15,848 bases of DNA from UBA1351 sp964627665. Its GTDB lineage: Bacteria > Bacillota > Clostridia > Lachnospirales > Vallitaleaceae. Below, piece by piece: positions 15,260 through 15,848 of the stretch; position 1 is the first letter of the stretch, and every line of letters begins with the position of its first letter. The notes beneath the pieces were generated by a model. The model did no database searches and had not been told where the DNA came from. It was given only the letters and a program-made list of their open reading frames with translations. The DNA is taken from the NCBI GenBank assembly GCA_964627665.1, contig CAZVKG010000082.1, positions 1 to 15,848 on the forward strand. Reading direction: 5' to 3'. Both the position numbers and the translations under genes were made by a program.

Positions 15260-15318
15260 ACTAGTATGGTTCATTTTTAATAACCTTATGTTTTCGAAGG
15301 AAAATGAGTTATACTAGT
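15260..15318. repeat. imperfect 18-bp inverted repeat
   Basis: Arms 15260-15277 and 15301-15318 match at 15 of 18 positions (ACTAGTAT and TCATTTT blocks). The 23-base loop has a small CCTT/AAGG stem. It could be a terminator-like hairpin, an RNA structure or a remnant of a mobile element. Confidence 0.5.
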
Positions 15319-15567
15319 CTTCCAATCCCTCCAAATCTAAAGTACAATTCTCTTAATATATCTAAGAATGCAACATAAGCTTACATATTTGGTGATTTCC
15401 CACCTCAATAATGGCTGTTCTTAGCTTTCTATATCTTTTTCATTTCCCTGAATCAAAAAAATTAATATGTATATCATACAATAATCCATTAAGCAAAACA
15501 AGATAAATGCTTCTTAATAATACCGTTTAATTGAAATCTATAACATTTTCATTGAGTAGCAACCCTT

Positions 15568-15592
15568 AATGGTAATAATAATAATTACCATT
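15568..15592 (-). terminator. 9-bp perfect hairpin overlapping the XRE gene stop
   Basis: AATGGTAAT (15568-15576) and ATTACCATT (15584-15592) pair perfectly around a 7-base loop. There is no strong T-run; the stop codon (15585-15587) lies in the right arm. An operator is an alternative. Confidence 0.35.
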
Positions 15593-15833
15593 TACACTCA
15601 GAATAATAAATTGATTCAATCAATTCTGTGCCAAGTTTCTCAGCTAATAAATTAACCAAATATGCAGAAGGTAATCGTTTGTTCTTTTCGAGTCTATATA
15701 TATGTTGCTTGAAGCAAATCCCTTCTGAAAGGTTTTCTTGTGTTAATCCTCTATCTATTCGTAATTCCTTAATAATATGGTAAGCGATTAATAGGTTCTT
15801 TCCAAAGTTAGTTGATTTGATAAAAATATTCAT
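15585..15833 (-). CDS. short XRE-family HTH protein (RNPP/Rgg-like N-terminal domain)
   Basis: The 82-residue protein is essentially one helix-turn-helix domain (about 20-70). IIKELRIDRGLTQENLSEGI is followed by CFKQHIYRLEKNKRLPSAYLV and NLLAEKLG. The SEGI-C and P-S-x-x-L pattern resembles the HTH of peptide-responsive RNPP regulators (Rgg, PlcR). Those normally carry a long C-terminal TPR domain, missing here, so it is either a small solo regulator or the remains of a larger gene. The ATG at 15833 is preceded by an in-frame stop and lacks a clear Shine-Dalgarno sequence. The left window neighbour is 438 bases away, and no partner is visible. Confidence 0.65.
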   Translation of the reverse strand: MNIFIKSTNFGKNLLIAYHIIKELRIDRGLTQENLSEGICFKQHIYRLEKNKRLPSAYLVNLLAEKLGTELIESIYYSECKW

Positions 15834-15848
15834 TTAGAAGCAATTTTG

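Larger units (their letters stand above)
15147..15584. other. 438-base gene-free region
   Basis: The stretch holds the promoter of the small membrane protein, a long imperfect dyad (15260-15318) and a 9-bp hairpin at the end of the XRE gene. No coding region with a ribosome site is visible; a 22-codon frame on the minus strand near 15435-15500 lacks one. AT content is high throughout. Confidence 0.5.

Noticed and set aside
15435..15505. Minus-strand 22-codon hydrophobic peptide as a partner peptide of the XRE protein
   Set aside because: There is no ribosome site, no signal-peptide-like start and no recognisable pheromone pattern.
1..15848. CRISPR arrays, tRNA or rRNA genes
   Set aside because: No regularly spaced direct repeats and no cloverleaf or rRNA-like sequence were found by eye.

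Overview
The window is low-GC DNA with strong AGGAGG-type ribosome sites, sigma-A-like promoters and Bacillota-type families (Agr quorum sensing, YoaP-type acetyltransferase, WYL regulators, IS256 remnants). A Clostridia-like Bacillota chromosome is the best guess; the species cannot be named from this sequence.

Region 1 (about 200-5180, minus strand) is a complete Agr-type peptide quorum-sensing locus in the order agrA, agrC, agrB, agrD, followed by two genes for exported proteins. The receptor kinase (AgrC) and LytTR response regulator (AgrA) overlap by one base. AgrB is the peptide-processing membrane protease. AgrD, the pheromone precursor, is only 52 codons long, is hidden in the agrB-467-codon-gene gap and overlaps the agrB end. 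It has no cysteine; the predicted ring starts with serine (Ser-Tyr-Ile-Tyr-Tyr), so a lactone rather than thiolactone pheromone is predicted. A 467-residue secreted protein and a 188-residue membrane-anchored protein follow closely and are probable co-transcribed outputs. The agr promoter sits inside the terminator of the preceding gene.

Region 2 (5250-8306) holds a gamma-carbonic-anhydrase-like hexapeptide protein, a Gp37/Gp68 (DUF5131) iron-sulfur-type protein and a WYL transcription regulator on the minus strand, and a divergent DJ-1/PfpI protein on the plus strand. The regulator-DJ-1 gap holds a consensus promoter with a perfect 7-bp dyad spread over its core, which looks like an autoregulatory operator.

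Region 3 (8334-8518) is a 185-bp imperfect palindrome between the convergent DJ-1 and GNAT-YoaP genes. It includes the stop codon of the latter.

Region 4 (8505-12934, minus strand) is a compact run: Fic AMP-transferase, GNAT fused to a membrane domain resembling a degenerate M50 protease, a second WYL regulator, a GyrI-like effector-binding protein and a GNAT-YoaP protein. A 10-bp perfect dyad lies at the promoter of the last two genes.

Region 5 (13207-15833) is an accessory patch: a secreted protein with a permuted papain-like His/Cys pair, a decayed 5' part of an IS256-family element, hairpins and terminators, a small membrane-anchored protein and a short XRE/RNPP-like HTH protein. The far left edge (about 1-45) also carries an IS256-like end.
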